Assembly (NCBI GenBank): GCA_963730305.1
Contig: CAVSRB010000001.1
Span: 124,001 to 188,000, forward strand
Source: CAMYMQ01 sp963730305
GTDB taxonomy: Bacteria; Pseudomonadota; Alphaproteobacteria; Bin65
Reading direction: 5' to 3'
DNA: 64,000 nucleotides
Position numbers and translations under genes: made by a program. Below, in pieces: positions 17,057 through 26,916 of this stretch (positions within the stretch are counted from its first letter, which is position 1; every line of letters starts with the position of its first letter). A model generated the notes under the pieces. The model had not been told where the DNA came from. It did not search any database and was given only the letters and a program-made list of their open reading frames with translations.

Positions 17057-18213
17057 CGCAGATACTGCCGCTGGAAGCCGAGCCGGATCTGGCGGTACAT
17101 CACGATCAGCACGAGCATGCCGAAAACGAAGGCGAGCTGGTATTCGAGGCCGAAGACGAAGCTCGCGATCTGCTCGGCCGCGCCGAGCGACAGGCCCGCG
17201 ACGATGACGCCGGCCAGGTTGCCCAGCCCGGCGACGATCACCACCAGGAAGCCGCGGATGGTGAAGGCGAGCCCGCCATAGGCCTGGATCGTGAAGATCA
17301 TCGCCACCAGCGCCCCGGCCGCGCCGCAGATCGCGGCGTTGAGCGCATAGGTGCGGGCGTAGACCGCCTCGGTGTCGATGCCCATGATCCGCGCCGCCCG
17401 GGCGTTCTGGGCAGTCGCCCGGATCGCCTGGCCGGAGCGTGCGTTGCGCATGTAGATCACCAGCGCGACGCCGATCACCATCGACAGGCCGAAGGCGACC
17501 AGCTTGATCTGTTCGAGCGTGATGCCGCCGTCGAGCAGGGACCAGGTGCCGAGCCCGTGGCGGGCGATCTCGACGTCGGCCGAGAAGACCTCGTTCATCG
17601 TCTGGGACATGAAGATCGAGATGCCGAAGGTCGCCAGGATCGAGGTGAACAGGTCGCGATCGACGATGCGGGCGATCACCACCGAATAGAGCCCGCCGAA
17701 CAGGATGAAGTTGATCAGCACCGAGACGAGCAGGTAGCTCACCGCCATGTTGACCAGGAGGCCGATGCCGGAATTGTCGGCGATCGCGACGAAGATGAAG
17801 GAATGCGGGCTGCCGAGCGCGAAGCCGCCGGTCGCGATCGCGAACCAGACCCGGTCGACCACGACCATTATCACGGTCAGTCCGACGATGTTGGCGACGG
17901 CCTTCCACGGCCGGTCGTAGAGCGTGCGGGCCAGCGCGGTGCGGGCGAAGCCGCCGCCGATCAGGTAGAGCAGCGCGAAGGCCACCGGCACCGCGAACAG
18001 CGGGTTGATCCCCCATTTCGAGAAGTAGAAGGCGACGAAGCCGCCCAGGATGACGAACTCGCCCTGGCAGATGTTGATGATGTTCATCACGCCCCAGACC
18101 AGCGCCATGCCGTAGGCGACGAGCACGAAGATCGCGCCGATCAGCACGCCGTTGATCGCCAGGTCGACCAGCGCGACCGGGTTCTGGAGCAGGAGGATGA
18201 GATTGTCGATCAT
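17053..18213 (-). CDS. livH: branched-chain amino acid-type ABC transporter permease LivH
   Basis: A 386-residue permease, longer than the usual 290-300 residues because of an insertion of about 80 residues after the third membrane segment (around 'DRPWKAVANIVGLTV' to 'SFIFVAIADNSGIG'). The LivH core is clear: 'INGVLIGAIFVLVAYGMALV' near residue 20, 'QGEFVILGGFVAFYF' near 50, and the coupling loop 'RATAQNARAARIMGI' near 265. The 143 bases between it and the binding-protein gene hold only short GC-rich inverted repeats. Confidence 0.92.
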   Translation of the reverse strand: MIDNLILLLQNPVALVDLAINGVLIGAIFVLVAYGMALVWGVMNIINICQGEFVILGGFVAFYFSKWGINPLFAVPVAFALLYLIGGGFARTALARTLYDRPWKAVANIVGLTVIMVVVDRVWFAIATGGFALGSPHSFIFVAIADNSGIGLLVNMAVSYLLVSVLINFILFGGLYSVVIARIVDRDLFTSILATFGISIFMSQTMNEVFSADVEIARHGLGTWSLLDGGITLEQIKLVAFGLSMVIGVALVIYMRNARSGQAIRATAQNARAARIMGIDTEAVYARTYALNAAICGAAGALVAMIFTIQAYGGLAFTIRGFLVVIVAGLGNLAGVIVAGLSLGAAEQIASFVFGLEYQLAFVFGMLVLIVMYRQIRLGFQRQYLR

Positions 18214-18356
18214 GGCCGTGAGCCCGCCCCCCGGGTCGTCACGCGTGGCGCGGCACAGGCCCGGGGCCGTCCGCGAACGGGAGCCGGCCGGTCACGGCGC
18301 CACCGGGGGCAGCGCCGTGACACGGGTTCAAGCCGGCGTCGAAACGTGCGCTGCGA

Positions 18357-19598
18357 CTAGCGGCGGCTCCACGGCGGGGTCGGGTGACGGATCTTGGACG
18401 ACGCCCACTTGGTCGGCGCCACCACCTTGTACTTGCCGTCCTGGACCTGGAACAGGACCATCGGCTTGGCGGTGTTCTTGCCCGTCTTGTCGAACTTGAT
18501 GTTGCCGTAGAAGGTCTGCATGTCGGTCGCGGCGAGCGCGTCGCGCACCTTGGCGTCGTCGAACGAGTTGGCCCGCTCGAAGGCGCGCGCGTAGACCAGC
18601 ACCGCGGCGGCCGATTCGGCCGACTGGTAGGGCGGCGCATAGCCGTACTTCTTCTTGAACGTCGCTGCGAAGTCGGCGGCCGAGCCGAACACGTCGTCCT
18701 TGTAGGTCAGGGTCGGCGCCCACTGGGACGCGCACAGCGTGTATTCGGCCTTCTTGCCGTACTTCTTGATGATCTGGGCCGAGTCGCAATGGGTCATCGC
18801 CAGCATCGGCACGTTGACCTTCATCGCGGCGAGCTGGCGGATCGCCAAGGCGGCGCCCTTGGAGTGGCCCGAGACGACCAGCAGGTCCGGCTTCTTCAGC
18901 TTGACCTTGCGCAGGGTCGCGGTCATGTCGTTGAGGTCGGGCGGCAGCTTGTCGTCGATGACGATCTTCATGCCGTATTTCTTGGCATCGGTGATCACGC
19001 CCGAACGCACGTCCTGGCTGAAGGGATCGTTCTCGAACGCCAGGGCGATCTTCATGTCGCTCGGCTTCTTGCCCATCGCCTGGGCGCGCTCGGCCAACAG
19101 CGTGATGGCGCTGGCCAGGTACTGCTCCGAGGTCGACAGCACGGCGAACAGGTACTTGTAGCCCTTGGTGAACAGCGAGCGCGACGCGCCGTTCGCCTCG
19201 ACCATCGGGATCTTGTACTTCTCGGTGACCGGCGCGATCGCCTTGGTCAGGCCGGAGCTGTACGGGCCGAGCAGCAACTTGACGCCGTCCTGGTTGATCA
19301 GCCGCTCGGCGAGCTGGGCGCCGCGGGCCGGGGTCGATTCGTCGTCGTAGTAGACAACCTTGAGCTTGTAGGTCTTGCCGCCGACCTTGACGCCGCCCTT
19401 GGCGTTGATCAGCTCGACGGCGAGGTCGTAGCCGTTGATCGTGTGCTTGCCGTTGGTCGAATACTTGCCGGTCTTCGACACGGCGGCGCCCAGGATGATG
19501 GTGTCGCCGACGACCTTGGCCTGGACCGGCGCGCTGACCGCCACGGCCGCTGCCGCGAAGGCCGCGGCACCCGCATACAGACTGTGGGTGAGTTTCAT
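18357..19598 (-). CDS. livK: ABC transporter substrate-binding protein (LivK/amide-binding type)
   Basis: This 413-residue periplasmic protein has a signal peptide (hydrophobic residues 8-25, cleavage near 'PVQAKV'), then a type I periplasmic-binding fold: 'LGAAVSKTGKYSTNGKH' near residue 37, 'YYDDESTPARGAQLAERLI' near 88, 'LLLGPYSSGLTKAIAPV' near 108. Relatives bind branched-chain amino acids, amides, urea or aromatic acids, so the substrate is open. It is the first gene of the importer operon, divergent from the molybdenum hydroxylase genes across a 184-base control region; its ribosome site ggagg lies about 6 bases before the ATG. Confidence 0.9.
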   Translation of the reverse strand: MKLTHSLYAGAAAFAAAAVAVSAPVQAKVVGDTIILGAAVSKTGKYSTNGKHTINGYDLAVELINAKGGVKVGGKTYKLKVVYYDDESTPARGAQLAERLINQDGVKLLLGPYSSGLTKAIAPVTEKYKIPMVEANGASRSLFTKGYKYLFAVLSTSEQYLASAITLLAERAQAMGKKPSDMKIALAFENDPFSQDVRSGVITDAKKYGMKIVIDDKLPPDLNDMTATLRKVKLKKPDLLVVSGHSKGAALAIRQLAAMKVNVPMLAMTHCDSAQIIKKYGKKAEYTLCASQWAPTLTYKDDVFGSAADFAATFKKKYGYAPPYQSAESAAAVLVYARAFERANSFDDAKVRDALAATDMQTFYGNIKFDKTGKNTAKPMVLFQVQDGKYKVVAPTKWASSKIRHPTPPWSRR

Positions 19599-19630
19599 GT
19601 ATTCCTCCCTAATGCAATTGCCCCTTGTGC

Positions 19631-19645
19631 GTTGCGTACTGCAAC
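19631..19645. promoter_or_regulatory. palindrome in the liv/cox divergent control region, candidate operator
   Basis: The inverted repeat GTTGC-gtact-GCAAC lies about 33 bases upstream of the livK start, in the shared region between the importer and coxG. Nearby are the palindrome gcaattgc (about 19615) and a second short inverted repeat GTTTT-gtc-AAAAC (about 19679). Such a site could bind a dimeric regulator, but no regulator gene is adjacent and the arms are only five bases long. Confidence 0.4.
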
Positions 19646-19782
19646 CAGAGCCGTGCAGGGAGAGTGGCGGCTTGCGGCGGTTTTGTCAAAACTAACCAGC
19701 GCGTGCGCCGGTCGCCTCGATCGGTCTTGCCCGCGGCCGCCGCCGGGTCTACGGTCCGGCCATCCATCCAGAGGAGTTGCCT

Positions 19783-20250
19783 ATGGAGATTAAGGGGGAA
19801 TACCGGATCCCGGCGCCCCGCGAGACGGTATGGCAGGCGCTCAACGACCCGGATGTGCTCCGCGAGTGCATCCCGGGCTGCGAAGCGCTGGAGAAGGTTT
19901 CCGATACCCAGCTCACGGCGACGGTCAAGGCCAAGGTCGGCCCGGTCAGCGCGAAGTTCACCGGCGAGGTCACCCTGGAGGACCTCAACCCGCCCGAGGG
20001 CTACCGAATCGTCGGCGAGGGCAAGGGCGGCGTCGCCGGCTTCGCCAAGGGCGGCGCGGTCGTCCACCTGGCGGAGGACGGCAGCGACACCGTGCTGACC
20101 TATGACGCCGACGCCAAGGTCGGCGGCAAGCTCGCGCAGATCGGCTCGCGGCTGATCCAGGGCACCGCCCGCAAGCTGGCCGACCAGTTCTTCCGCAACT
20201 TCGCGGAAAAGGTCGCGCCGGGCAGCACCCAGGGCGAAGATGCCGCCTGA
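19783..20250 (+). CDS. coxG: CO dehydrogenase subunit G-like protein (SRPBCC fold)
   Basis: This 155-residue protein is of the CoxG family: 'YRIPAPRETVWQALNDPDVL' near residue 6, 'CIPGCEALEKVSDTQ' near 30, 'VKAKVGPVSAKFTGEV' near 49, 'GGKLAQIGSRLI' near 113. CoxG helps anchor or mature molybdenum hydroxylases of the CODH type at the membrane. The ATG at 19783 has a good ribosome site (gaggag). CoxG usually ends in a membrane anchor; that part is missing in this frame but is present one base shifted in the next feature, so the gene is probably split by an indel near 20225-20240. Confidence 0.88.
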   Translation: MEIKGEYRIPAPRETVWQALNDPDVLRECIPGCEALEKVSDTQLTATVKAKVGPVSAKFTGEVTLEDLNPPEGYRIVGEGKGGVAGFAKGGAVVHLAEDGSDTVLTYDADAKVGGKLAQIGSRLIQGTARKLADQFFRNFAEKVAPGSTQGEDAA

Positions 20251-20377
20251 CGAATCGGCAGAACAACCGGTGGTCGCGGGCCGTACCGGCCTGCCCGACT
20301 GGGCCTGGGCGACGCTGCTGACGGTGGCGATCGTTGCGGCCCTGATTGTGATCGGCCGCGCGACATTCGTCGCTTGA
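20240..20377 (+). CDS. small single-span membrane protein, probably the detached CoxG C-terminus
   Basis: An ATG inside the end of coxG, in the +1 frame, opens 45 codons with a hydrophilic start and one clear membrane segment ('WAWATLLTVAIVAALIVIG', residues 22-40). CoxG proteins typically have exactly such a linker plus C-terminal anchor. The most likely reading is one CoxG protein of about 200 residues broken by the same type of single-base insertion seen elsewhere; a separate small membrane protein remains possible. Confidence 0.6.
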   Translation: MPPDESAEQPVVAGRTGLPDWAWATLLTVAIVAALIVIGRATFVA

Positions 20378-20481
20378 CCGGTCCATATGCACGCTTAGAC
20401 TGAGCCGCAGCGAACGTCCTCGCTCGCCGGCACCCAAACAACAGCAAGTATTCCGGCGTTCAAATCGGGAGAATATCCAAG

Positions 20482-20952
<471 letters not shown>

Positions 20953-20987
20953 ACAACAATCGCCGTCCTCACTAGGGAGGAAGATCA

Positions 20988-23390
20988 ATGTCAGCGACTG
21001 GAATCGGTGCCAGCATTCCGCGTCGTGAAGACCGTCGCTTCATCAGCGGTCATGGCAATTATGTCGACGACGTGAACCGTTCCGGGCAGGTCTACGCCCA
21101 CTTCGTCCGTTCGCCCCATCCCCATGCCGAGATCAAGAATATCGACACGTCGGCCGCCGCAGGCGCCGAGGGTGTCGTCGCCGTCCTGACCGGCGCGGAC
21201 GTCGCCGCCGACGGCCTCGGCGGCCTGCCGGTCGGCTGGGGCATCACCAGCCAGGACGGCTCGCCGATGGTCGAGCCGCCGTGGCCGATCCTGGCCCAGG
21301 AGCGCGTCCGCTACGTCGGCGACGCCGTCGCGGTCGTCATCGCCGCGACCCGCAACCAGGCCAAGGACGCGGCCGAGCTGGTCAGCGTCGACTACGCCCC
21401 CCTGCCCGCCATCATCGCCACCGGCGACGCGGTCAAGGACGGCTCCCCGCAGGTGTGGGACGACGCCAAGCACAATATCTGCTTCGACTGGGGCTTCGGC
21501 GACGCCGCGGCGACCGACGAGGCTTTCTCCAAGGCGGCCCACGTCACCACGATCGAGCTGGTCAACCAGCGCCTGATCCCCAACGCGATGGAGCCGCGCT
21601 CGGCGGTCGCCGAGTTCGACGGCTCCACCGGCGATCTGACGCTGTGGTGCACCAGCCAGGGCGCCCACGCCGTCCGCCTGCTGCTCGGCGCCTTCGTGCT
21701 GCAGCAGCCCGAGCACAAGTTCCGGGTGATCTCGCCCGACGTCGGCGGCGGCTTCGGCTCGAAGATCTATCCCTACGCCGAGTATGCGGTGGCCTGCTGG
21801 GCCGCGCGCAAGCTGGGCGTGCCGGTCAAGTGGACGGCGGAACGGTCGAAGTCGTTCCTGACCGACGCCCATGGCCGCGACCACGTCACCAAGGCCGAGC
21901 TGGCCATGGACGGCGACGGCAAGTTCCTCGGCCTGCGGGTCGGCACCATCGCCAACATGGGCGCGTATCTGTCGGCCTTCGCGCCGCTGATCCCGACCTA
22001 CCTCTACGCCACCCTGTTCGCGGGCCAGTACACCACCCCGGCGATCTTCGCCGAGGTCAAGGCGGTGTTCACCAACACCACCCCCGTCGACGCCTATCGC
22101 GGCGCCGGCCGGCCCGAGGCGACCTTCATGCTCGAGCGTCTGATCGACGCCGCGGCCAAGGAGGTCGGCGTCGACCCGGTCGAGATCCGCCGGCGCAACT
22201 TCATCGCGCCCGACGCCTTCCCGTACCAGACCCCGGTCGCCCTGCTCTACGATTCGGGCAACTACGGCGGCGCGCTCGACAAGGCGCTGGAGGTGTCGGA
22301 CTACGCGGGTTTCGCGGCGCGCAAGAAGGAGTCCGAGGCCAAGGGCAAGCTCCGCGGTATCGGCATCTCGACGCCGATCGAGGCGACCGGCGCCGCGCCG
22401 TCGGCGATCGCCGGCCAGCTCGGCGCCCGCGCCGGATTGTACGAATCGGCGGAGATCCGCTTCAACGCCACCGGCAACGTCACGGTGTTCTCGGGCTCGC
22501 ATTCGCACGGCCAGGGCCACGCCACGACCTTCGCCCAGGTGGTCTCCGACAAGCTCGGCGTGCCGATCGAGAATGTCGAGATCGTCGAGGGCGACACCGG
22601 CCGCATCCAGATGGGCATGGGCACCTTCGGCTCGCGCTCGCTGTCGGTCGGCGGCAGCGCCATCGTCAAGGCGTCGGAGAAGATCGTCGAGAAGGGCAAG
22701 AAGATCGCCGCCCACCTGCTCGAGGCGTCGGTCGACGACATCGAGTTCGCCGGCGGCAACTTCTCGGTCAAGGGCACCGACAAGGCGGTCAACATCGCCG
22801 AGGTCGCCTTCACCGCCTACGTGCCGCACAACTACCCGCACTTCACCGGCGATCCGGAGGCGGACAAGAACGCGCTGGAGCCGGGGCTGGACGAGCAGGC
22901 CTTCTTCGACCCGCTCAACTTCAACTTCCCCTATGGAGCCTACGTCTGCGAGGTGGAGGTCGATCCGGACACCGGCGTGACCGAGATCCAACGCTTCACC
23001 GCGATCGACGACGTCGGCAACGTCATCAACCCGCTGATCGTCCACGGCCAGATCCAGGGCGGCGTCGTCCAGGGCATCGGCCAGGCGCTGCTGGAGAACG
23101 GGGTCTACGATGCCGAATCCGGCCAGCTCCTGACCGGCTCCTACATGGACTACACGATGCCGCGCGCGGACGACGTGCCCAACATCGACAGCGACCTGAC
23201 CATCACGCCCTGCCCGTTCAACCCGCTGGGTGTGAAGGGCTGCGGCGAGATGGGCACGATCGGCTCGCCGCCCGCGGTCATCAACGCGATCATCGACGCG
23301 CTGTCGGGGTACGGCGTCCGCCACCTCGACATGCCGGCAACACCACAACGGGTCTGGAGCGCCATCCAGGGCGCGGCCGCCGCCGCTTAA
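20988..23390 (+). CDS. coxL: form II CO dehydrogenase-like molybdopterin large subunit
   Basis: This 800-residue protein is the molybdenum-binding subunit of a xanthine oxidase-family hydroxylase. The active-site loop reads 'AYRGAGR' at residues 369-375, which defines form II (BMS type); true form I CO dehydrogenase has AYXCSFR with the copper-binding cysteine. Other cofactor segments are 'DVGGGFGSKIYPYAE' near 252, 'TSQGAHAVR' near 222 and the catalytic glutamate E754 in 'GCGEMGTIG'. The copper-ligand cysteine is absent, so CO oxidation is doubtful; a hydroxylation of an organic substrate is equally possible. Thirty-five bases separate it from coxS, with ribosome site aggagg (agggagga). Confidence 0.94.
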   Translation: MSATGIGASIPRREDRRFISGHGNYVDDVNRSGQVYAHFVRSPHPHAEIKNIDTSAAAGAEGVVAVLTGADVAADGLGGLPVGWGITSQDGSPMVEPPWPILAQERVRYVGDAVAVVIAATRNQAKDAAELVSVDYAPLPAIIATGDAVKDGSPQVWDDAKHNICFDWGFGDAAATDEAFSKAAHVTTIELVNQRLIPNAMEPRSAVAEFDGSTGDLTLWCTSQGAHAVRLLLGAFVLQQPEHKFRVISPDVGGGFGSKIYPYAEYAVACWAARKLGVPVKWTAERSKSFLTDAHGRDHVTKAELAMDGDGKFLGLRVGTIANMGAYLSAFAPLIPTYLYATLFAGQYTTPAIFAEVKAVFTNTTPVDAYRGAGRPEATFMLERLIDAAAKEVGVDPVEIRRRNFIAPDAFPYQTPVALLYDSGNYGGALDKALEVSDYAGFAARKKESEAKGKLRGIGISTPIEATGAAPSAIAGQLGARAGLYESAEIRFNATGNVTVFSGSHSHGQGHATTFAQVVSDKLGVPIENVEIVEGDTGRIQMGMGTFGSRSLSVGGSAIVKASEKIVEKGKKIAAHLLEASVDDIEFAGGNFSVKGTDKAVNIAEVAFTAYVPHNYPHFTGDPEADKNALEPGLDEQAFFDPLNFNFPYGAYVCEVEVDPDTGVTEIQRFTAIDDVGNVINPLIVHGQIQGGVVQGIGQALLENGVYDAESGQLLTGSYMDYTMPRADDVPNIDSDLTITPCPFNPLGVKGCGEMGTIGSPPAVINAIIDALSGYGVRHLDMPATPQRVWSAIQGAAAAA

Positions 23391-23405
23391 CGGGAGAGAG
23401 GTTCG

Positions 23406-24200
23406 ATGTACAATTTCGAATACAGCAAGGCGACCAGCGTCGACGCGGCTGCGGACGCCATCAAGAAGGACGAGGACGCCAAGCTCGTCGCCGGCGGCAT
23501 GACGCTGATCCCGACGCTCAAGCAGCGTCTGGCCCAGCCGTCGGCCCTGATCGACCTGGGCGGCGTCGAGGCGCTGAAGGGCATCACCGTGTCGGGCGAC
23601 ACCGTCACGATCGGCGCGATGACCACGCACGACGCCGTGGCCAACTCGGCCGAGGTCGCCAAGGCGATCCCGGCGCTGGCCCATCTCGCCGGCCTGATCG
23701 GCGACCCGGCGGTGCGCAACCGCGGCACCATCGGCGGCTCGATCTCGAACAACGACCCGGCGGCCGACTACCCGGCAGCCCTGGTCGGGCTCGGCGCGAC
23801 GGTCAAGACCACCAGCCGGGAGATCGCGGCCGACGACTTCTTCGTCGACCTGTTCGAGACCGCGCTGGAGGACGGCGAGATCGTCACCTCGGTCAGCTTC
23901 CCGGTGCCGGAGAAGGCGGGCTACATGAAGTTCCCGAACCCGGCGTCGCGCTATGCCGTGGTCGGCGTGTTCGTCGCCAAGACCAAGGACGGCGTCCGCG
24001 TCGCGGTCACCGGCGCCGGGCCGTGCGCGTTCCGGGTGCCGGAGATGGAGGCGGCGCTGTCGGCCAACTGGTCGCCGGACGCGGTCGCCGACATCAAGGT
24101 CTCCGACGACGGGCTCAATTCCGACATCCACGCCAGCGCCGAATACCGGGCCCACCTGGTCACGGTGATGGCCAAGCGCGCCGTCGCCGCGGCGGGATAG
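23406..24200 (+). CDS. coxM: CO dehydrogenase-like medium subunit, FAD-binding
   Basis: This 264-residue flavoprotein shows the two FAD-contact motifs of the family, 'KLVAGGMTLIP' near residue 27 and 'RNRGTIGGSISNNDPAAD' near 105, followed by 'PNPASRYAVVGVFVA' near 179. It completes the S-L-M hydroxylase. The start ATG lies 15 bases after the coxL stop with ribosome site gggagagag. Confidence 0.95.
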   Translation: MYNFEYSKATSVDAAADAIKKDEDAKLVAGGMTLIPTLKQRLAQPSALIDLGGVEALKGITVSGDTVTIGAMTTHDAVANSAEVAKAIPALAHLAGLIGDPAVRNRGTIGGSISNNDPAADYPAALVGLGATVKTTSREIAADDFFVDLFETALEDGEIVTSVSFPVPEKAGYMKFPNPASRYAVVGVFVAKTKDGVRVAVTGAGPCAFRVPEMEAALSANWSPDAVADIKVSDDGLNSDIHASAEYRAHLVTVMAKRAVAAAG

Positions 24201-24248
24201 GGCGGAATCGCCCATTTCCATCGCGGGCCTAGAGCCCATATAGAGTTG

Positions 24249-24272
24249 CGGGCGGGTCACCTGATCCGCCCG
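24249..24272. terminator. hairpin between coxM and the moxR-type gene
   Basis: Arms cgggcgggtc and gatccgcccg pair over ten positions with one G-T wobble around the loop acct, followed by aaccttta rather than a long T run. It lies in the 128-base gap after coxM and could be a weak terminator or a processing hairpin separating structural from maturation genes. Confidence 0.4.
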
Positions 24273-24328
24273 AACCTTTATGACGGTCGGACAGCGGCCG
24301 TCCCGAAACCCGACCCGACCGAGTTGCC

Positions 24329-25286
24329 ATGACCGACCAGACGCCCAAGGACCAGAAGCCGCTCCCCGAAACAGTCGACACCGCGCTAGACCTGTTGTCG
24401 GCCGGCGATTACGTCGCCGACCGCTCGCTCGCCACCGCGATCTTCCTGGCGCTGAAGCTGGGCCGGCCGCTGTTCCTCGAGGGCGAGGCCGGCGTCGGCA
24501 AGACCGAGATCGCCAAGGTGCTGTCCGACACGCTGGGCCGCGACCTGATCCGGCTGCAGTGCTACGAGGGCCTGGACGTCGCCAACGCCGTCTACGAGTG
24601 GAACTATTCCCGCCAGATGATCGAGATCCGGCTGGCCGAGGCGGCGGGCGACACCGACCGCGGCGGCGCTGGGCGACGACATCTTCGCCGAGGAATTCCT
24701 GATCAAGCGTCCGCTGCTGCGCGCGCTGGAGCCCCATCTGGGCGGCCCGCCGGTGCTGCTGATCGACGAGCTCGACCGCACCGACGAGCCGTTCGAGGCC
24801 TTCCTGCTGGAGGTGCTGTCGGACTTCCAGGTGACGATCCCGGAGATCGGCGCGGTCAAGGCCGCCGAGCCGCCGATCGTCATCATCACGTCGAACCGCA
24901 CGCGCGAGATCCACGACGCGCTCAAGCGCCGCTGCTTCTACTACTGGGTCGACTATCCGGACGCCGAGCGCGAGCTGGAGATCCTCCACCGCAAGGTGCC
25001 GGGCGTCGGCGAGGGGCTGGCGCGCGAGGTCGTCGCCTTCGTCCAGGATCTGCGCAAGCAGGATCTGTTCAAGCTGCCCGGCGTCGCCGAGACGATCGAC
25101 TGGGCCCACGCCCTGGTCCAGCTCGACGTGGTCGCGCTCGACCCCGAGACGATCAACTCGACGCTGGGCGTCCTGCTCAAGTACCAGGACGACATCGCCA
25201 AGATCCGCGACAGCGAGGCGATCGGCATCCTCGAGCAGATCCGCAGCGAGGTCGCCCTGGCGTCGCGGGCCCAGGCGGCGTCCTGA
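24329..25286 (+). CDS. coxD: MoxR-type AAA+ ATPase (CoxD-like), frameshifted
   Basis: Read across one indel this is a 318-residue AAA+ ATPase. Walker A is 'FLEGEAGVGKTEIAKVL' near residue 49, Walker B 'VLLIDELDRTDEPFEAFL', sensor region 'VIITSNRTREIHDALKRR'. CoxD/MoxR proteins work with CoxE to insert or sulfurate the metal centre of CODH-type enzymes. At 24662-24663 one g of gg is probably extra: removing it turns a shifted run into 'DTDRAALGDDIFAEEFLIK' and restores the frame. It begins the maturation-gene series. Confidence 0.88.
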
Positions 25287-25333
25287 CCCGGCGCAAACGC
25301 CCAGCCCGGTCCCTCCGCCCCGCACGACCCGAC

Positions 25334-26596
25334 ATGACCGCGTCCGACGACCCGCTTCCAGAAGACACGCTCCCGGACTTGCCGGCAGGCATGGTGGCCG
25401 GCTGTCGGAGAACATCATGCATTTCGCCCGCGTCCTGCGCGCCGCCGGCCTGCCGGTCGGGCCGGGCCACGTCATCCACGCGCTGCAGGCGGTCGAGGCG
25501 GTCGGCGTCGACCGGCGCACCGACTTCTACTGGACGCTCCACGCCGTCTTCGTGAACCGGCGCGACCAGCGCGAGATCTTCGACCAGGCCTTCCACGTCT
25601 TCTGGCGCAACCCGAAGATGCTCGAACGCATGATGAGCGTGATCCTGCCCCAGATGGACCTGCCGCCCGACGAAGAGCAGCAGGAGATGGCCCGCCGCCT
25701 GGCCGAGGCGCTCAAGGGCATGGCCGAGGGCGACAAGGAAAAGGAGCCGGACGAGACCGAGACCGAGCTCGACGCGGTGATGACCTGGACCGCCCAGGAG
25801 GTCCTCAAGCGCAAGGACTTCGAGAAGATGTCGAACGCCGAGCTGGAGCAGGCCAAGGCCGCCCTGCGCCGCCTGCGCCTGCCGATCAGCAAGGTGCCCA
25901 CCCGCCGCTTCCGCCCCCACGCCCAGGGCCGGCGCATCGACATGCGCAAGACCCTGCGCAACAGCCTGCGCGGCGGCGGCCGGACCATCGAGATCGCCCG
26001 GCGCAAGCGCCAGACCCGCCGGCCGCCGCTGGTCATCCTGTGCGACATCTCCGGCTCGATGAGCCGCTATTCGCGGATGCTGCTGCACTTCCTCCACGCG
26101 GTCACCAACGACCGCGACCGCGTCTACACCTTCCTGTTCGGCACGCGGCTGACCAACGTCACCCGCTATCTGCAAATACCGCGACATCGACGTGGCGCTG
26201 GAGAAGGTCGGCGAGGCGGCGAGCGACTGGTAGGGCGGCACCCGGATCGGCGCCTCCCTGCACGAGTTCAATCGCTGGTGGTCGCGCCGCGTGCTCGGCC
26301 AGGGCGCGATCGTGCTGCTGATCACCGACGGGCTCGACCGCGAGGCCGCGAAGGGCCTCGACCGCGAGATCGACCGCCTGCACCGGAGCTGCCGGCGGCT
26401 GATCTGGCTGAACCCGCTCTTGCGCTACGACGGATTCGAGCCAAAATCCACCGGCATCAGGGCGATCCTGCCGCACGTCGACGATTTCCGCCCCGTCCAC
26501 AATCTGGACAGCCTCGAGCAGCTGGCCGAGGCGTTGAGCGACGTGGGGCACCGCCAGGAGAGGAGCGTGACCAAATGGCTACCGACGCTTCAATGA
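25334..26596 (+). CDS. coxE: CoxE-like VWA-domain maturation protein, two frameshifts and an in-frame stop
   Basis: Read through its breaks this is a 420-residue protein. It has an N-terminal CoxE helical domain ('HFARVLRAAGLPVGPGHVIH'), an acidic middle, and a von Willebrand A domain with MIDAS motif 'CDISGSMSRYS' and 'LLITDGLDREAAKGLD'. It is the metal-binding partner of the MoxR ATPase. Breaks: about 25400-25403 a base is missing (joining 'MVAG' to 'LSENIM'), at 26174-26176 an extra a (joining 'TRYLQ' to 'YRDIDVALEK'), and TAG at 26231-26233 where the family has serine in 'DWSGGTRIG'. An ATG at 25417 could start a shorter form. Confidence 0.78.
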
Positions 26597-26913
26597 TCGA
26601 CACCGACGACGTGCTTGCGCAGGCCAAGCAGTGGCGCGAGGCCGGCAAGGGCGTCGCCATCGCGACCGTCGTCACCACCTGGGGCTCGTCGCCGCGCCCC
26701 GTGGGCAGCCAGCTCGCCGTCAGCGACGACCAGGAGATGATCGGCTCGGTCTCGGGCGGCTGCATCGAGGGCGCGGTGGTGACCGAGGCCCAGCAGGTGA
26801 TCGGCTCGGGCGCGCCCAAGCTGCTCGATTTCGGCGTTTCCGACGAACAGGCCTGGGAGGTCGGCCTGGCCTGCGGCGGCAAGGTCCAGGTCTTCGTCGA
26901 GAAGCTGGACTGA
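26593..26913 (+). CDS. XdhC N-terminal domain protein
   Basis: This 106-residue protein is the XdhC/CoxI N-terminal domain alone: 'AIATVVTTWGSSPRPVGSQL' near residue 22, 'GSVSGGCIEGAVVTEA' near 50, and 'ACGGKVQVFVEKL' at the end. XdhC proteins hold the molybdenum cofactor for sulfuration before insertion into xanthine oxidase-family enzymes. The ATG at 26593 overlaps the coxE stop (ATGA); an upstream ATG at 26575 would overlap coxE by 22 bases. Confidence 0.85.
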   Translation: MIDTDDVLAQAKQWREAGKGVAIATVVTTWGSSPRPVGSQLAVSDDQEMIGSVSGGCIEGAVVTEAQQVIGSGAPKLLDFGVSDEQAWEVGLACGGKVQVFVEKLD

Positions 26914-26916
26914 GCC

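Noticed and set aside
20991..25520. An open frame of about 1500 codons on the minus strand opposite coxL, coxM and moxR.
   Set aside because: It is the antisense shadow of high-GC codon use; its translation is low complexity (D, R, G, V) without motifs, while the plus strand has clear iron-sulfur, molybdenum and flavin domains.
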